The notes beneath the pieces were generated by a model that had not been told where the DNA came from, did no database searches, and was given only the letters and a program-made list of their open reading frames with translations. Of a stretch of DNA of 64,000 bases, positions 29,583 through 37,577 are shown piece after piece. Numbering within the stretch: position 1 is the first letter of the stretch; every line of letters begins with the position of its first letter. Origin of the DNA: Candidatus Faecalibacterium gallistercoris (lineage in GTDB: Bacteria > Bacillota > Clostridia > Oscillospirales > Ruminococcaceae); contig DXBJ01000008.1 of NCBI GenBank assembly GCA_019116585.1, positions 56,220 through 120,219 on the forward strand, read 5' to 3'. The position numbers were made by a program, and so were the translations under genes.

Positions 29583-29611
29583 CATTCTAGTATATCAATC
29601 CAGATTTGGCA
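29583..29611 (-). promoter_or_regulatory. Promoter of uxuA-uxuB
   Basis: TTGCCA and TAGAAT on the minus strand, 17-base spacer containing GTATATC, about 75 bases upstream of uxuA. Confidence 0.6.
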
Positions 29612-29669
29612 AGTGGTAATCTATCCATTCTTTTGGGTTGTTTTTTGTGGATTGTACCTAAACAAGAAA

Positions 29670-29702
29670 AACCGTGAGAAAAATTTACAGTTTCTCACGG
29701 TT
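29670..29702. terminator. Terminator after GntR gene
   Basis: AACCGTGAGAAA / TTTCTCACGGTT with T tracts on both sides. It acts for the GntR gene on the minus strand and separates it from the uxuA promoter. Confidence 0.8.
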
Positions 29703-29756
29703 GATTTTTCTATTTTGACCAGAATTTTCAAAATCGGTGCAGAACTTTCTCTGCCC

Positions 29757-30434
29757 TCAGCCTTCGATAAAATAGTCCGGATGCACCTTGCGGGCCGCCT
29801 CCACCGACACTTTGTAGCGGGTCAGATGCTCCCGGAGGGCCCGCTCCAGGGCGTCGGGGTCGCCGGCCTCCAGGGCGTCCACGATCTTGCCATGCTGGCC
29901 GGGCACCGAGAAGTTCTCTTCCAGCATCAGGCTGAACAGGCGCAGCCGCTCGATGTGCTTGAAGGTGGACAGCATATGGTCGAAGTGCTCTTCCATGCCG
30001 CAGAACTCGAAGGCCAGCCGGTGGAACCGGTTATCGATCTCCAGCATATGGCTGGTCTTGAGGGGGGTGTTGGGGGCGGCGCCCGCCGCCTGGTACTCCT
30101 GGATGTTGGCGCGGTAGGCTGCCAGATGCTCGGGCCTGCAGTGCTTGCAGACATGGGTGAGCATCTCCTTTTCCAGGGTGAAGCGGGCGAACTGCTCCAG
30201 CCGCATCAGTTTCAGGTCCATAGGGGCGACGTAGGTGCCGCTCTGGGGTTTGATGGTGACCATGTGGGCGATGTTCAGCATGATGAGGGCTTCCCGCACG
30301 GGGGTGCGGCTGATCCCCATCTCTTCGGCCAGCTGGCGGTCGTTGAGAGGGTCGCCAGGCTTGAGCTCCATCGTGACGATCCGGCCCCAAAGGGTCTGGT
30401 ACGCCGCCTCACGCGCGCTTGCAGGTGCTGCCAT
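29757..30434 (-). CDS. GntR-family (FadR subfamily) uronate regulator
   Basis: 225 residues. The N-terminal winged helix (RQLAEEMGISRTPVREALIML) is followed by an all-helical FCD-type ligand domain with His residues suited to metal/carboxylate binding (EIDNRFHRLAFEFCG). The best-known relatives that control uronate genes, UxuR/ExuR, bind palindromes centred on GTATAC. Similar sites occur at the promoters in this region, so it is the likely regulator. It lies directly upstream of uxuA-uxuB on the same strand. Confidence 0.88.
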   Translation of the reverse strand: MAAPASAREAAYQTLWGRIVTMELKPGDPLNDRQLAEEMGISRTPVREALIMLNIAHMVTIKPQSGTYVAPMDLKLMRLEQFARFTLEKEMLTHVCKHCRPEHLAAYRANIQEYQAAGAAPNTPLKTSHMLEIDNRFHRLAFEFCGMEEHFDHMLSTFKHIERLRLFSLMLEENFSVPGQHGKIVDALEAGDPDALERALREHLTRYKVSVEAARKVHPDYFIEG

Positions 30435-30489
30435 ACGGCGTGTCTCCTTTCTGTCCGTCCTGTGCTACAGGGGGTTTGTTTCCTCTACC

Positions 30490-30518
30490 ATTGTAAGCTG
30501 ATATTCCAGCCGCGTCAA
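30490..30518 (-). promoter_or_regulatory. Promoter of GntR regulator gene
   Basis: TTGACG and TACAAT on the minus strand, 17-base spacer, about 55 bases upstream of the start. Confidence 0.7.
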
Positions 30519-30572
30519 TGGGCCATTTGTTCAAATTTTATCAATTATTTTCTACACTTCGGGCACCCGGGC

Positions 30573-31214
30573 TCACCGGCCGGCCGGGGCGGCGGTTTTG
30601 CGGCCGTACAGGGGCCAGTACCACACCGCCACCAGCGCCAGCCCGCAGGCCACGTCGATGATCGAGTGCTGTTTGGTGAACACGGTGGACGCGCAGATCA
30701 GCCCGGCCCAGCCGAAGGCCAGCACCTTGAGCCAGGGCCTGCCCTGGGCCAGTTTGCTCTTGGCAAAGGCCAGGGCCATGCAGCCCGAGCTCTGGCAGTG
30801 GATGGAGGGGCAGACGTTGTTGGAGGCGTCGGCCTTCCAGATCAGCTGCATGAGGTCCATGGCGATGTTGTCCCGGCCCACCTGGGCGGCGGTGGGCCGC
30901 AGGTCCACCCCGTTGGGCAGGATCATGTACAGGATCAAACAGAAGGTCATCCCCGAGAACATCATCAGGCAGAGCTTGTCATAGGACTTGGGGTCGTGCC
31001 ACCACAGCAGCCCCGTCACCCCCGCCAGCAGGAAAAACCAGCTGCAGTACGGGAAGATGAACCACTCGTTGAAGGGGATCAGGTCGTCCAGGGGGCTGTG
31101 GATGATATAGGTGGGGTCGGTGATGGTCCAGTCCAGCGCGAAAAACCAGACCAGATAGATCACCCAATAGAGCTGGAACCACAGATGGGGCCGGCTCTTC
31201 AGGATCTGGATCAT
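30573..31214 (-). CDS. PAP2-superfamily membrane phosphatase-like protein
   Basis: 213 residues with about five or six hydrophobic segments. The PAP2 phosphatase motifs are partly present: NNVCPSIHCQSSG fits PSxH (motif 2), and KQHSIIDVACG fits the SRxxxxxHxxxD region (motif 3). Relatives hydrolyse or transfer lipid phosphates at the membrane. It has no obvious link to uronate metabolism and stands alone on the minus strand. Confidence 0.8.
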   Translation of the reverse strand: MIQILKSRPHLWFQLYWVIYLVWFFALDWTITDPTYIIHSPLDDLIPFNEWFIFPYCSWFFLLAGVTGLLWWHDPKSYDKLCLMMFSGMTFCLILYMILPNGVDLRPTAAQVGRDNIAMDLMQLIWKADASNNVCPSIHCQSSGCMALAFAKSKLAQGRPWLKVLAFGWAGLICASTVFTKQHSIIDVACGLALVAVWYWPLYGRKTAAPAGR

Positions 31215-31468
31215 AGAAAGGCTCCTTATTTTTTACCATCTTTTTTCCATTTATTTACCGTCGGGCCCGGCGGGGGCTTTCCCCTCCCGGGCCTTGCTAT
31301 TGTATCATATCCTGCGCCCTTGCGCAAACGGATAGAGTACAGTAAAATAAAGGGGAGCCCTGCTCTCCCGCGCCTGCGCGCCAGGCGCGCGGCCTGCCAA
31401 AACCGGAGCGCCCCTCCGGGCTGCCGCCGGGGCCGGTTTGATGATACTTGACAGTTTGAGGTTTTGTG

Positions 31469-32308
31469 ATGTATACTTCACCCATTCGTCTCATTGCGGT
31501 GGATCTGGACGGCACCGTCCTCAACGACCGCAAACAGCTCACCCCCCGCACCGCCGCGGCCCTCACCGAGGCCGCCGCCCGCGGGGTGGAGATCGTACCC
31601 GCCACTGGGCGCACCGCCGCCGGCCTGCCGGCCGACCTGCTGGCCCTGCCGGGGGTCCACTACGCCATCACCTCCAACGGCGCCCGGATGATGGACCTGG
31701 CCTCCGGCCAGGCCGTGCGGGAGCTGTACCTCCCGCGGGAGACGGCCCTGGCCGCCTTCGACGTCCTGGCCCGCTACGACTGCATGGCCGACCTGTTCCA
31801 GGACGGCAAAGGCTATACCACCGCGGCCAACCGGGCCGCGGCCTACCGCTTTGTGCCCGACAACCTGCGGGATTACGTCCTGAACACCCGCACCATCCTG
31901 CCCGACCTGCGGGCCTTCATCGCGTCCCAGGAGCGGGGCATCGAAAAGCTGACCATCTTCTTTCTGGACGAAGCCGAGCGCCAGCGGGCCTGGGCCGAAG
32001 TGGCGGCCCTGGGGGTGGACGTGGTGTCCAGCCTGCCCCTGAACATGGAGATCAACGCCGCCGGCGTGAACAAGGGCGCGGGGCTGCTGGCCCTGGCCGA
32101 ACAGCTGGGCCTGCCCGCCAGCGCCCTGATGGCCTGCGGGGACGGCGGCAACGACACCGCCATGGTGGCCGCCGCCGGGCTGGGCGTGGCCATGGCCAAC
32201 GCCTTCCCGGAAGTGAAGGCCGCCGCACGCTATGTCACCGCCTCCAACAACGAGGACGGGGTGGCCCGGGCGGTGGAAACATTTGTGCTGGGCAAGGAGG
32301 CACTATGA
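31469..32308 (+). CDS. Cof-type HAD hydrolase 1
   Basis: 279-residue HAD phosphatase of the Cof/YidA type. The nucleophile motif is VDLDGTVLND, a Thr/Ser in TSNGA forms motif II, and GDGGNDTAM is motif IV with the late Asp pair. A C2-type cap sits between motifs. Such enzymes dephosphorylate sugar phosphates or flavin nucleotides in the cytoplasm. A GTG three bases earlier is an alternative start. Its stop overlaps the start of the next HAD gene by four bases (ATGA), so they are co-translated. Confidence 0.88.
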   Translation: MYTSPIRLIAVDLDGTVLNDRKQLTPRTAAALTEAAARGVEIVPATGRTAAGLPADLLALPGVHYAITSNGARMMDLASGQAVRELYLPRETALAAFDVLARYDCMADLFQDGKGYTTAANRAAAYRFVPDNLRDYVLNTRTILPDLRAFIASQERGIEKLTIFFLDEAERQRAWAEVAALGVDVVSSLPLNMEINAAGVNKGAGLLALAEQLGLPASALMACGDGGNDTAMVAAAGLGVAMANAFPEVKAAARYVTASNNEDGVARAVETFVLGKEAL

Positions 32309-33216
32309 ACGACTGCACCATCCAATTGGCCGCCCTGGACCTGGACGGCACCCTGCTGGACCGGACCAGCCGGATCACGCCCCGCACCCTGGACGCCCTG
32401 GCGGCGGCCATCCGCCGGGGGGTGGTGGTCCTGCCCGCCACCGGGCGGGGCCTGTCGGCACTGCCCCGGGTGGTGGCCGCCATCCCGGGGGTGCGGTACG
32501 CCCTCACCTCCAACGGGGCGGCGGTCTGGGACCTGGGGGACAACCCCCTGGCCGCCGTCCGCAGCCGCTACGGCCAGCCCGGCCCCGAGCCGGTGGCCGA
32601 ACCGGTCTGCCTTTACCGGCGCACTCTGCCGGCTGAGACGGCCCGGGCGGTGTACGCCCTGCTGGAGCAGTACGAGGGCGAACTGAACTTTTTTGCCGAC
32701 GGGCGCACCCTCAAGACCCCCGCGGGCCTGGCCTGGAGCAAGGCCCGGATGGCCCGGCTGCTGTCCACCGAGGCCAAGCAGGCCGACGACGGGCGCTTTA
32801 CCGTCCTGCCCGACCTGCACCCCTACTTTGAGGCCCACGCCGGCGGGATCGAAAAGTTCTGCATGTTCTTCGACTCCCCCGAGCTGGCCCGCGAGGTGCT
32901 GCCCCGGCTGGCCGCCATCCCGGGCGTGGAAGTCACCCAGGGCTCCCCCGACAACGTGGAGGCCACCGCCGCCGGCGTCAACAAGGGCTCGGCCCTGCTG
33001 GCCCTGGCCGGGCAGCTGGGCATCCCCCAGGCGCAGGTGCTTGCTGTGGGCGACAGTGAGAACGACCGCAAAATGCTGGAGGCCGCCGGCGTGGCAGCCG
33101 TCATGGCCAACGGGATGCCCTCCATCCAATCCTTGGCAGACATCGTTTCCCAGCGGGACTGCAACCACGACGGCGTGGCCGAGTTGTTTGAACGGCTTGG
33201 CCTGACCGGCCGGTGA
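32305..33216 (+). CDS. Cof-type HAD hydrolase 2
   Basis: 303 residues, a second Cof-type HAD phosphatase that looks like a tandem duplicate of the preceding gene: LDLDGTLLDRTSRITPRTLDAL, TSNGAAVWD, and VGDSENDRKML. The insert in the cap domain differs, implying a different substrate. GGAGG within the end of the previous gene drives the ATG at 32305. The 592-residue track ORF in this frame extends upstream without justification. Confidence 0.88.
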   Translation: MNDCTIQLAALDLDGTLLDRTSRITPRTLDALAAAIRRGVVVLPATGRGLSALPRVVAAIPGVRYALTSNGAAVWDLGDNPLAAVRSRYGQPGPEPVAEPVCLYRRTLPAETARAVYALLEQYEGELNFFADGRTLKTPAGLAWSKARMARLLSTEAKQADDGRFTVLPDLHPYFEAHAGGIEKFCMFFDSPELAREVLPRLAAIPGVEVTQGSPDNVEATAAGVNKGSALLALAGQLGIPQAQVLAVGDSENDRKMLEAAGVAAVMANGMPSIQSLADIVSQRDCNHDGVAELFERLGLTGR

Positions 33217-33243
33217 AGCCCCGCCCTGAAGCGATTTTATGCA

Positions 33244-33253
33244 ATGTATACAA
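33244..33253. promoter_or_regulatory. GTATAC operator-like palindrome upstream of kdgA
   Basis: ATGTATACAA matches TTGTATACAA at 9 of 10 positions, about 40 bases upstream of the kdgA -35. Probable binding site of the FadR-type regulator. Confidence 0.5.
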
Positions 33254-33285
33254 GATATGCCTGCAAACATTGTGCTTTGTGAGTA

Positions 33286-33314
33286 TTACCAAATGGCTTT
33301 CCTTGGTTTATACT
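33286..33314 (+). promoter_or_regulatory. Promoter of kdgA-kdgK-kduI
   Basis: TTACCA and TATACT with a 17-base spacer, 88 bases upstream of the aldolase start. Confidence 0.5.
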
Positions 33315-33401
33315 AGTAACATACAACAGTATGCCTGGACAAGCCATGCCTGTGGCTGTGGTCATACTGCGCAAGCCAGTAAGTAAAGGAGAAATGCGTT
33401 T

Positions 33402-34370
33402 ATGTTTACGAATCCTGTCCTGGAGCGTGTTTACGAGATCGGCATTATCCCCGTCATCGCCTTCAACAGCGTGGACGAGGCCCTGCCCCTGTGCAAGGCT
33501 CTGTCCGACGGCGGCCTGCCTGCCGCCGAGGTCACCTTCCGCACCGCCTGCGCCGAGGAGTGCATCCGGCTGATCCACAAGGAGATGCCCGAGATGCTGC
33601 TGGGCGCCGGCACCGTCCTGACCAAGGACCAGGTGGACCGCGCCATCGATGCGGGCGCTTCTTTCATCGTGGCCCCCGGCTTTGACCCCAACGTCACCCA
33701 GTATGTCATCGACAAGGGCTGCCTGGCCATGCCCGGCACCGCCACCGCCGGCGAGATGCAGCAGGCCATGAACATGGGCTGCGAGGCGCTGAAGTTCTTC
33801 CCTGCCGAGGCCAACGGCGGCGTGGGTATGCTGAAGAACATCGGCGGCGCCCTCAAGACCGCCAAGTGGATGTGCACCGGCGGCGTCAACGCCAAGAACG
33901 TCAACGACTACCTGGGCTATGACCAGATCTTTGCGGTGGGCGGCACCTGGATGTGCAAGAGCGACGTCATCAAGGCCGGCGACTGGGCCAAGATCACCGC
34001 CATGTGCAAAGAGGCCGTGGACACCATGCTGGGTCTGAAGCTGGTGCACGTGGGCATCAACACCGCCAACGAGGACGAGGCCATGTCCACCGCCAACGCC
34101 CTGGCCGCCCTGCTGAACATGAAGGTGGCCCCGGGCAACTCCAGCATCTTTGTCGGCAACAAGGAGTTCGAGATCATGAAGAAGCCCGGCCGCGGCACCC
34201 ACGGCCACATCGCCATCGGCTGCAACAACGTGGACCGCGCCATCTACCACCTGAGCCGCCGCGGCGTCAAGTTCGACCTGGACTCCAAGAACGTCAAGAA
34301 CGGCAAGACCATTGCCTGCTACATGGCGAACGAGATCGCCGGCTTTGCCATCCACCTGGTCAAGGTCTGA
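33402..34370 (+). CDS. KDPG/KHG aldolase fused to a VOC-like domain
   Basis: 322 residues, against ~210 for ordinary KDPG aldolase. Residues 1-~205 are the class I aldolase barrel, with LLGAGTVLT and the Schiff-base lysine in ALKFFPAE. Residues ~210-322 (LKLVHVGINTANEDEAMS ... HGHIAIGCNNVDRAIYHL) look like a vicinal-oxygen-chelate/glyoxalase-type module. The aldolase splits KDPG into pyruvate and glyceraldehyde-3-phosphate. The added module may bind metal or ligand; its role is unknown. The gene heads kdgK and kduI. Confidence 0.9.
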   Translation: MFTNPVLERVYEIGIIPVIAFNSVDEALPLCKALSDGGLPAAEVTFRTACAEECIRLIHKEMPEMLLGAGTVLTKDQVDRAIDAGASFIVAPGFDPNVTQYVIDKGCLAMPGTATAGEMQQAMNMGCEALKFFPAEANGGVGMLKNIGGALKTAKWMCTGGVNAKNVNDYLGYDQIFAVGGTWMCKSDVIKAGDWAKITAMCKEAVDTMLGLKLVHVGINTANEDEAMSTANALAALLNMKVAPGNSSIFVGNKEFEIMKKPGRGTHGHIAIGCNNVDRAIYHLSRRGVKFDLDSKNVKNGKTIACYMANEIAGFAIHLVKV

Positions 34371-34391
34371 TCCCCTTTTCCTAATCCGCTC

Positions 34392-34421
34392 TCCCGCCGC
34401 GGGCCCCGCCTGCGGCGGGAC
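34392..34421 (+). terminator. Stem-loop between aldolase and kdgK
   Basis: CCCGCCGC ... GCGGCGGGA without a good T tract, so probably a partial terminator or mRNA stabiliser. A GAAGTATACCC motif follows at about 34425. Confidence 0.4.
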
Positions 34422-34471
34422 ATTTGAAGTATACCCACACAGAAAAATAAACAGTGAAGGAGAACACTACA

Positions 34472-35497
34472 ATGAAAGTCGTTACCTTTGGCGAACTGAT
34501 GGTCCGTCTGCAGCCGTACAACTACGAGCGCTTTGTCCAGGCAAGCACGCTCGAGTTCACCTTCGGCGGCGGTGAAGCCAACGTGGCTGTCTCGCTGGCC
34601 AACTACGGCGTGGACGCCGCCTTCGTCACCAAGCTCCCCGCACACGCCATCGGCCAGTGCGCAGTCAACAGCCTGCGCCGCTACGGCGTCGACACCAGCA
34701 TGATCGTCCGCGGCGGCGACCGTGTGGGCATCTACTACAACGAGAAGGGCGCCTCCCAGCGCGGCTCGGTCTGCATCTACGACCGCGCCAACAGCGCCAT
34801 CCAGCTGGCCCAGCCCTCCGACTTCGACTGGGACAAGATCTTCGAGGGCGTGGACTGGTTCCACTTCACCGGCATCACCCCGGCCCTGGGCGAGAACGTG
34901 GTCGAGATCTGCCGCCAGGCCTGCAAGGCTGCCAAGGCCCACGGCGTCAAGATCAGCTGCGACCTGAACTACCGCGGCAAGCTGTGGACCCGCGAGCAGG
35001 CCCGCGCCGCCATGACCGACCTGTGCCAGTACGTGGACGTGTGCATCTCCAACGAGGAGGACGCCAAGGACGTCTTTGGCATCGAGGCTGAGGCCACCGA
35101 CATCTACGGCGGCACCCTGAACCACGAGGGCTACAAGAGCGTGGCCAAGCAGCTGGCCGACAAGTTCCACTTCGAGAAGGTGGCCATCACCCTGCGCGAG
35201 AGCCACAGCGCCTCCGACAACGGCTGGAGCGCCATGCTGTACGACGCTGCGACCGGCGAGTACTGCTTCTCCAAGAAGTACGAGCTGCGCATCATCGACC
35301 GTGTGGGCGGCGGCGACAGCTTCGGCGGCGGCCTGATCTACGCCCTGCTGAACGGCAAGAGCACCCAGGACGCCGTGGAGTTCGCGGTGGCCGCTTCTGC
35401 CCTGAAGCACTCCATCGAGGGCGACTACAACATGGTCAGCGTCTCTGAGGTGGAGAAGCTGGCCGGCGGCGACGGCTCCGGCCGCATCCAGCGCTGA
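34472..35497 (+). CDS. kdgK: 2-keto-3-deoxygluconate kinase (PfkB family)
   Basis: 341-residue ribokinase-family sugar kinase. The N-terminal FGELMVRLQP and FTFGGGEANVA form the substrate site, and RVGGGDSFGGGLIYALL contains the catalytic Asp. It phosphorylates KDG to KDPG, the substrate of the preceding aldolase, which supports the assignment over fructokinase. The ATG at 34472 has GGAG upstream. It is followed 27 bases later by kduI. Confidence 0.9.
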   Translation: MKVVTFGELMVRLQPYNYERFVQASTLEFTFGGGEANVAVSLANYGVDAAFVTKLPAHAIGQCAVNSLRRYGVDTSMIVRGGDRVGIYYNEKGASQRGSVCIYDRANSAIQLAQPSDFDWDKIFEGVDWFHFTGITPALGENVVEICRQACKAAKAHGVKISCDLNYRGKLWTREQARAAMTDLCQYVDVCISNEEDAKDVFGIEAEATDIYGGTLNHEGYKSVAKQLADKFHFEKVAITLRESHSASDNGWSAMLYDAATGEYCFSKKYELRIIDRVGGGDSFGGGLIYALLNGKSTQDAVEFAVAASALKHSIEGDYNMVSVSEVEKLAGGDGSGRIQR

Positions 35498-35524
35498 GCG
35501 CCGGCTGCACGGGAGGCATATCGA

Positions 35525-36373
35525 ATGGATATCCGTTACTCCTGCAACCAGAAGGATTTCAAGCGCTATACCACCGAGGAGATGCGGGACGAGATGCTCA
35601 TCACCGGCCTGTACAAGGCCGATGAAGTGGTGGCCGTCTACAGCCATGTGGACCGCATGGTCACCCTGGGCTGCATGCCGGTGAACGAGGTCGTGTCCAT
35701 CGACAAGGGCATCGACGTGTGGGCCAACTTCGGCACCCACTATTTCCTCGAGCGCCGCGAGATCGGTATGTTCAACATCGGCAAGGACTCCACCGGCATC
35801 GTGGTGGCCGACGGCGTGCGGTACGAGCTGGGCTATAAGGACTGCCTGTATATCACCCAGGGCACCAAGGAGGTCACCTTTGCTTCGGCCGACCCCGCCC
35901 ACCCTGCCAAGTTCTATATGGTGTCGGCCCCGGCCCACTGCGCCTACGAGACCCGCCTGATCAAGATGGCGGACGCCAACCACCGGCCGCTGGGCAGCGT
36001 CGAGACCTGCAACAAGCGCACCATCAATCAGTTCATCCACCCCGACGTGCTCAAGACCTGCCAGCTGAGCATGGGCATGACCGAGCTGGAGCCCGGCTCC
36101 AACTGGAACACCATGCCCAGCCACACCCACGAGCGCCGGATGGAGATCTACACCTATTTCGAGCTGCCCGAGGGGCAGGTGGTCTTCCACATGTGCGGCG
36201 AGCCCACCCAGACCCGGCACATCGTGATGCACAACGAGGACGCGGTCATCAGCCCCTCCTGGAGCATCCACAGCGGCGTGGGCACCTCCAACTACACCTT
36301 TATCTGGGCCATGGGCGGCGAGAACATGGAGTTTGACGACATGGACAACATCGCCACCACCGACCTGCGGTAA
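35525..36373 (+). CDS. kduI: 5-dehydro-4-deoxy-D-glucuronate isomerase
   Basis: 282 residues, full length for KduI, a cupin-fold isomerase of unsaturated galacturonate/glucuronate products. Zinc ligands are visible in NTMPSHTHERRMEIY and near FELPEGQVVFHMCG and WSIHSGVGTSNY. It produces the substrate of KduD, encoded next. GGGAGG lies upstream of the ATG. Confidence 0.95.
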   Translation: MDIRYSCNQKDFKRYTTEEMRDEMLITGLYKADEVVAVYSHVDRMVTLGCMPVNEVVSIDKGIDVWANFGTHYFLERREIGMFNIGKDSTGIVVADGVRYELGYKDCLYITQGTKEVTFASADPAHPAKFYMVSAPAHCAYETRLIKMADANHRPLGSVETCNKRTINQFIHPDVLKTCQLSMGMTELEPGSNWNTMPSHTHERRMEIYTYFELPEGQVVFHMCGEPTQTRHIVMHNEDAVISPSWSIHSGVGTSNYTFIWAMGGENMEFDDMDNIATTDLR

Positions 36374-36468
36374 AGGCTGCGCCCCTCTCCGAGGGGGCCC
36401 CTGGCGGCATCTCTGCCCCCAGGGCGCGCCTTGCATCACTGCAGCTCCGGGCTGACCGGGGTCACAAC

Positions 36469-36506
36469 GCCCCGTATCCGGTCCACACCGGGTGCGGGGT
36501 TTTTTG
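36469..36506 (+). terminator. Terminator after kduI
   Basis: CCCCGTATCCGGT ... ACCGGGTGCGGGG followed by TTTTTT. Confidence 0.8.
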
Positions 36507-36519
36507 TGAAACTTTTATC

Positions 36520-36529
36520 TAGTATACAT
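36520..36529. promoter_or_regulatory. GTATAC site upstream of kduD copy 2
   Basis: TAGTATACAT shares the GTATAC core and flanking T/A with the uxaB/uxaC palindromes, 35 bases upstream of kduD. Match is partial. Confidence 0.35.
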
Positions 36530-36563
36530 CGTAGGATACAACAGAAAGGAAGGAGCTAACCCC

Positions 36564-37364
36564 ATGGAACTCTCTGCATTTGACCTGAGCGGCAAGGTGG
36601 CGCTGATCACCGGCGGCGCCCACGGCATCGGTTTTTCCATCGCGGAAGGGATGGCGCGCTGCGGCGCGACGGTCTGCTTCAACTGCTCGTCCCAGGCAAG
36701 CTACGAAAAGGGCATGGCGGCCTACCAGGCCGCCGGCATCGAGGCCCACGGCTATGTGGCCGACGTCACCGACTGGGACGCCGTCCAGGCGATGGTGGAC
36801 AAGATCGCCGCCGAAGTGGGCCCGGTGGACATCCTGGTGAACAACGCCGGCATCATCCAGCGCAAGCCCATGCTGGAGACCAGCACCGAGGACTTTGAAA
36901 AAGTGCTGAAGGTCCACGTGGTGGGCGCCTTCAACTGTTCCAAGGCGGTGCTGCCCGCCATGATCGACAAGCGGGCGGGCAAGATCATCAACATCTGCTC
37001 CATGATGAGCGAGCTGGGCCGCGAGACCGTCTCGGGCTACGCGGCGGCCAAAGGTGGCCTGAAGATGCTGACCAAGAACATCGCCTCCGAGTTCGGCCAG
37101 TACAACATCCAGTGCAACGGCATGGGCCCCGGCTACATCGCCACCCCCCAGACCGCGCCCCTGCGTGAGCGCCGGCCCGACGGCAGCCGCAGCCCCTTCG
37201 ATGCCTTCATCATCTCCAAGACCCCCGCCGGCCGCTGGGGCGAGGCGGAGGACATGGTAGGCCCCTGCGTGTTCCTGGCCTCCCACGCCTCCGACTTTGT
37301 CAACGGCCAGATCCTCTACGCCGACGGCGGCATCCTGGCCTACCTGGGGCACCAGCCGCAATAA
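36564..37364 (+). CDS. kduD: 2-dehydro-3-deoxy-D-gluconate 5-dehydrogenase (KduD), copy 2
   Basis: 266-residue short-chain dehydrogenase with TGGAHGIGFS, NNAGIIQRKPM, ICSMMSELGRETVSGYAAAKGG and a C-terminus FVNGQILYADGGILAYLGHQPQ nearly identical to copy 1. Direct linkage to kduI makes this copy the firmer KduD. A terminator separates it from kduI, so it has separate initiation. The 3' flank carries the same repeat block as copy 1, pointing to an inverted duplication. Confidence 0.9.
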   Translation: MELSAFDLSGKVALITGGAHGIGFSIAEGMARCGATVCFNCSSQASYEKGMAAYQAAGIEAHGYVADVTDWDAVQAMVDKIAAEVGPVDILVNNAGIIQRKPMLETSTEDFEKVLKVHVVGAFNCSKAVLPAMIDKRAGKIINICSMMSELGRETVSGYAAAKGGLKMLTKNIASEFGQYNIQCNGMGPGYIATPQTAPLRERRPDGSRSPFDAFIISKTPAGRWGEAEDMVGPCVFLASHASDFVNGQILYADGGILAYLGHQPQ

Positions 37365-37505
37365 CCTACTTTTCTGAAGAAAAGTAGGCAAAAGACTTTT
37401 CTCTGCCCCCACCGGCCCTGCGGGCCGACTCCCCGCGGGGAGTAAAGAAAACAAAAACTGCTCCCTCTTCCATTCACGCGGATGGTCGAGGGAGCAGTTT
37501 TCCTT
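37365..37505. repeat. Intergenic repeat block, copy 2 (3' of kduD copy 2)
   Basis: Starts with the palindrome CCTACTTTTCTGAAGAAAAGTAGG, then CAAAAGACTTTTCTCTG, a GC-rich stem and a terminator-like stem (CTGCTCCCTC / GAGGGAGCAGTTTT). Homologous to 25515-25657 in inverted orientation. Confidence 0.7.
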
Positions 37506-37577
37506 TTCAATATCCCCCGTCAGGGGGGTGGCATGGCGCAGCCATGCCGGGGGGATTCCGCTCAAGGGCGGGTGGGT

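Noticed and set aside
26810-29590. 926-residue plus-strand ORF
   Set aside because: Antisense shadow of uxuB and uxuA.
31438-33216. Single 592-residue HAD fusion ORF
   Set aside because: The upstream half is an out-of-frame reading of the first HAD gene; the second HAD gene has its own ribosome site and ATG at 32305.
34319-36439. 706-residue minus-strand ORF
   Set aside because: Antisense of kdgK and kduI, both with clear motifs.
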